A stretch of 62,135 nucleotides of DNA from Pseudomonadota bacterium (GTDB taxonomy: Bacteria; Myxococcota_A; Bradymonadia; Bradymonadales; GCA-2716585), in the NCBI GenBank assembly GCA_005804885.1, contig SYOX01000382.1, positions 1 through 62,135 of the forward strand, written 5' to 3'. Position numbers and translations under genes: made by a program. The first letter of the stretch is position 1; every line of letters begins with the position of its first letter. The notes below the pieces were generated by a model, which ran no database searches, was not told where the DNA came from, and was given only the letters and a program-made list of their open reading frames with translations. Below are positions 61,987 through 62,135 of this stretch, one piece after another.

Positions 61987-62135
61987 GCCAAGGACGCAGG
62001 GCTATCGAGTTCTAACTGGCACGATTCTGGCGGGAGCAGGGCGGTGGCGAGGAGAAGGGATAGGATCGACAAGGGTGTCGGTTCATGGTCCAAGGTTGTC
62101 GTGCAGCGCGGTGCTCACCAAGTCACAGGAGCAAA
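61987..62135 (+). other. terminal intergenic region
   Basis: 149 bp after the thiolase. The last bases hold CAGGAG close to the window edge, which may be the ribosome-binding site of a gene just outside. No gene is seen inside. Confidence 0.3.

Overview
This is a 62 kb window of very GC-rich chromosomal DNA. The content suggests a myxobacterium-like member of the Myxococcota (Deltaproteobacteria sensu lato). It holds many Hanks-type kinases with accessory domains, Cys-rich FG-GAP lipoproteins, a DUF1592/DUF1552 secreted pair, a GH57/DUF4912 pair, and MoxR-vWA systems. Housekeeping genes (rpoB, glnD, xerD, fliQ/fliR) show it is chromosome rather than plasmid. No rRNA, tRNA or CRISPR array was seen. 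The high GC content creates very long antisense open frames, and these were discarded.

Layout. 1-1470: 5' part of rpoB (minus), behind a good sigma70-type promoter and a roughly 410-nt leader. 1960-3897: neuB-like, fliQ, fliR operon (minus), divergent from a KdsC-type phosphatase (3972-4538). 4675-8622: giant acidic protein with a GspE/PilB N-terminal domain and HEAT-like C-terminus. 8742-14493 and 17304-23266: two arms of an FtsH-MoxR-vWA ternary system, separated by a minus-strand block (Rpn/transposase-like protein, alpha/beta hydrolase, membrane protein). The FtsH gene carries a 455-residue intein with a LAGLIDADG endonuclease, inserted in the AAA+ core. 23372-26782: DUF1592 and DUF1552 proteins. 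27149-29626: Cys-rich FG-GAP lipoprotein. 29816-33562: kinase-cyclase-like-AAA-TPR fusion. 33689-39354: small lipoproteins, a ComEA-like protein, a vWA lipoprotein and unknowns. 39576-43663: GH57-like pseudoenzyme, DUF4912, TPR protein and a lipoprotein. 44066-50130: phospho-signalling cluster (pseudokinase-PP2C, vWA, zinc ribbon-FHA, kinase, pseudokinase). 50685-61986: acyl-CoA synthetase, unknowns, amidase, xerD-glnD and a thiolase.

The most interesting system is the FtsH-MoxR-vWA locus. It has a soluble FtsH-type protease with an apparently dead first AAA domain and an intact second ATPase and HEXXH protease. It also has a MoxR ATPase, a vWA protein with a degenerate metal site, and four uncharacterised accessory proteins. 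The intein sits exactly at the conserved GES-E segment after Walker A, so the protease should be inactive until splicing. A second vWA-centred cluster (44-50 kb) has kinase, pseudokinase, PP2C and FHA parts, which suggests phospho-regulated assembly.

Two unrelated palindromic repeat families are visible. One is a 57-73 bp hairpin module, present five times (27.08 kb and 50.15-50.59 kb). The other is a roughly 285-bp foldback element next to an 18-bp tandem array (53.9-54.3 kb). Promoters were called by eye; several fit TTGxxx-N17-TATxxT.
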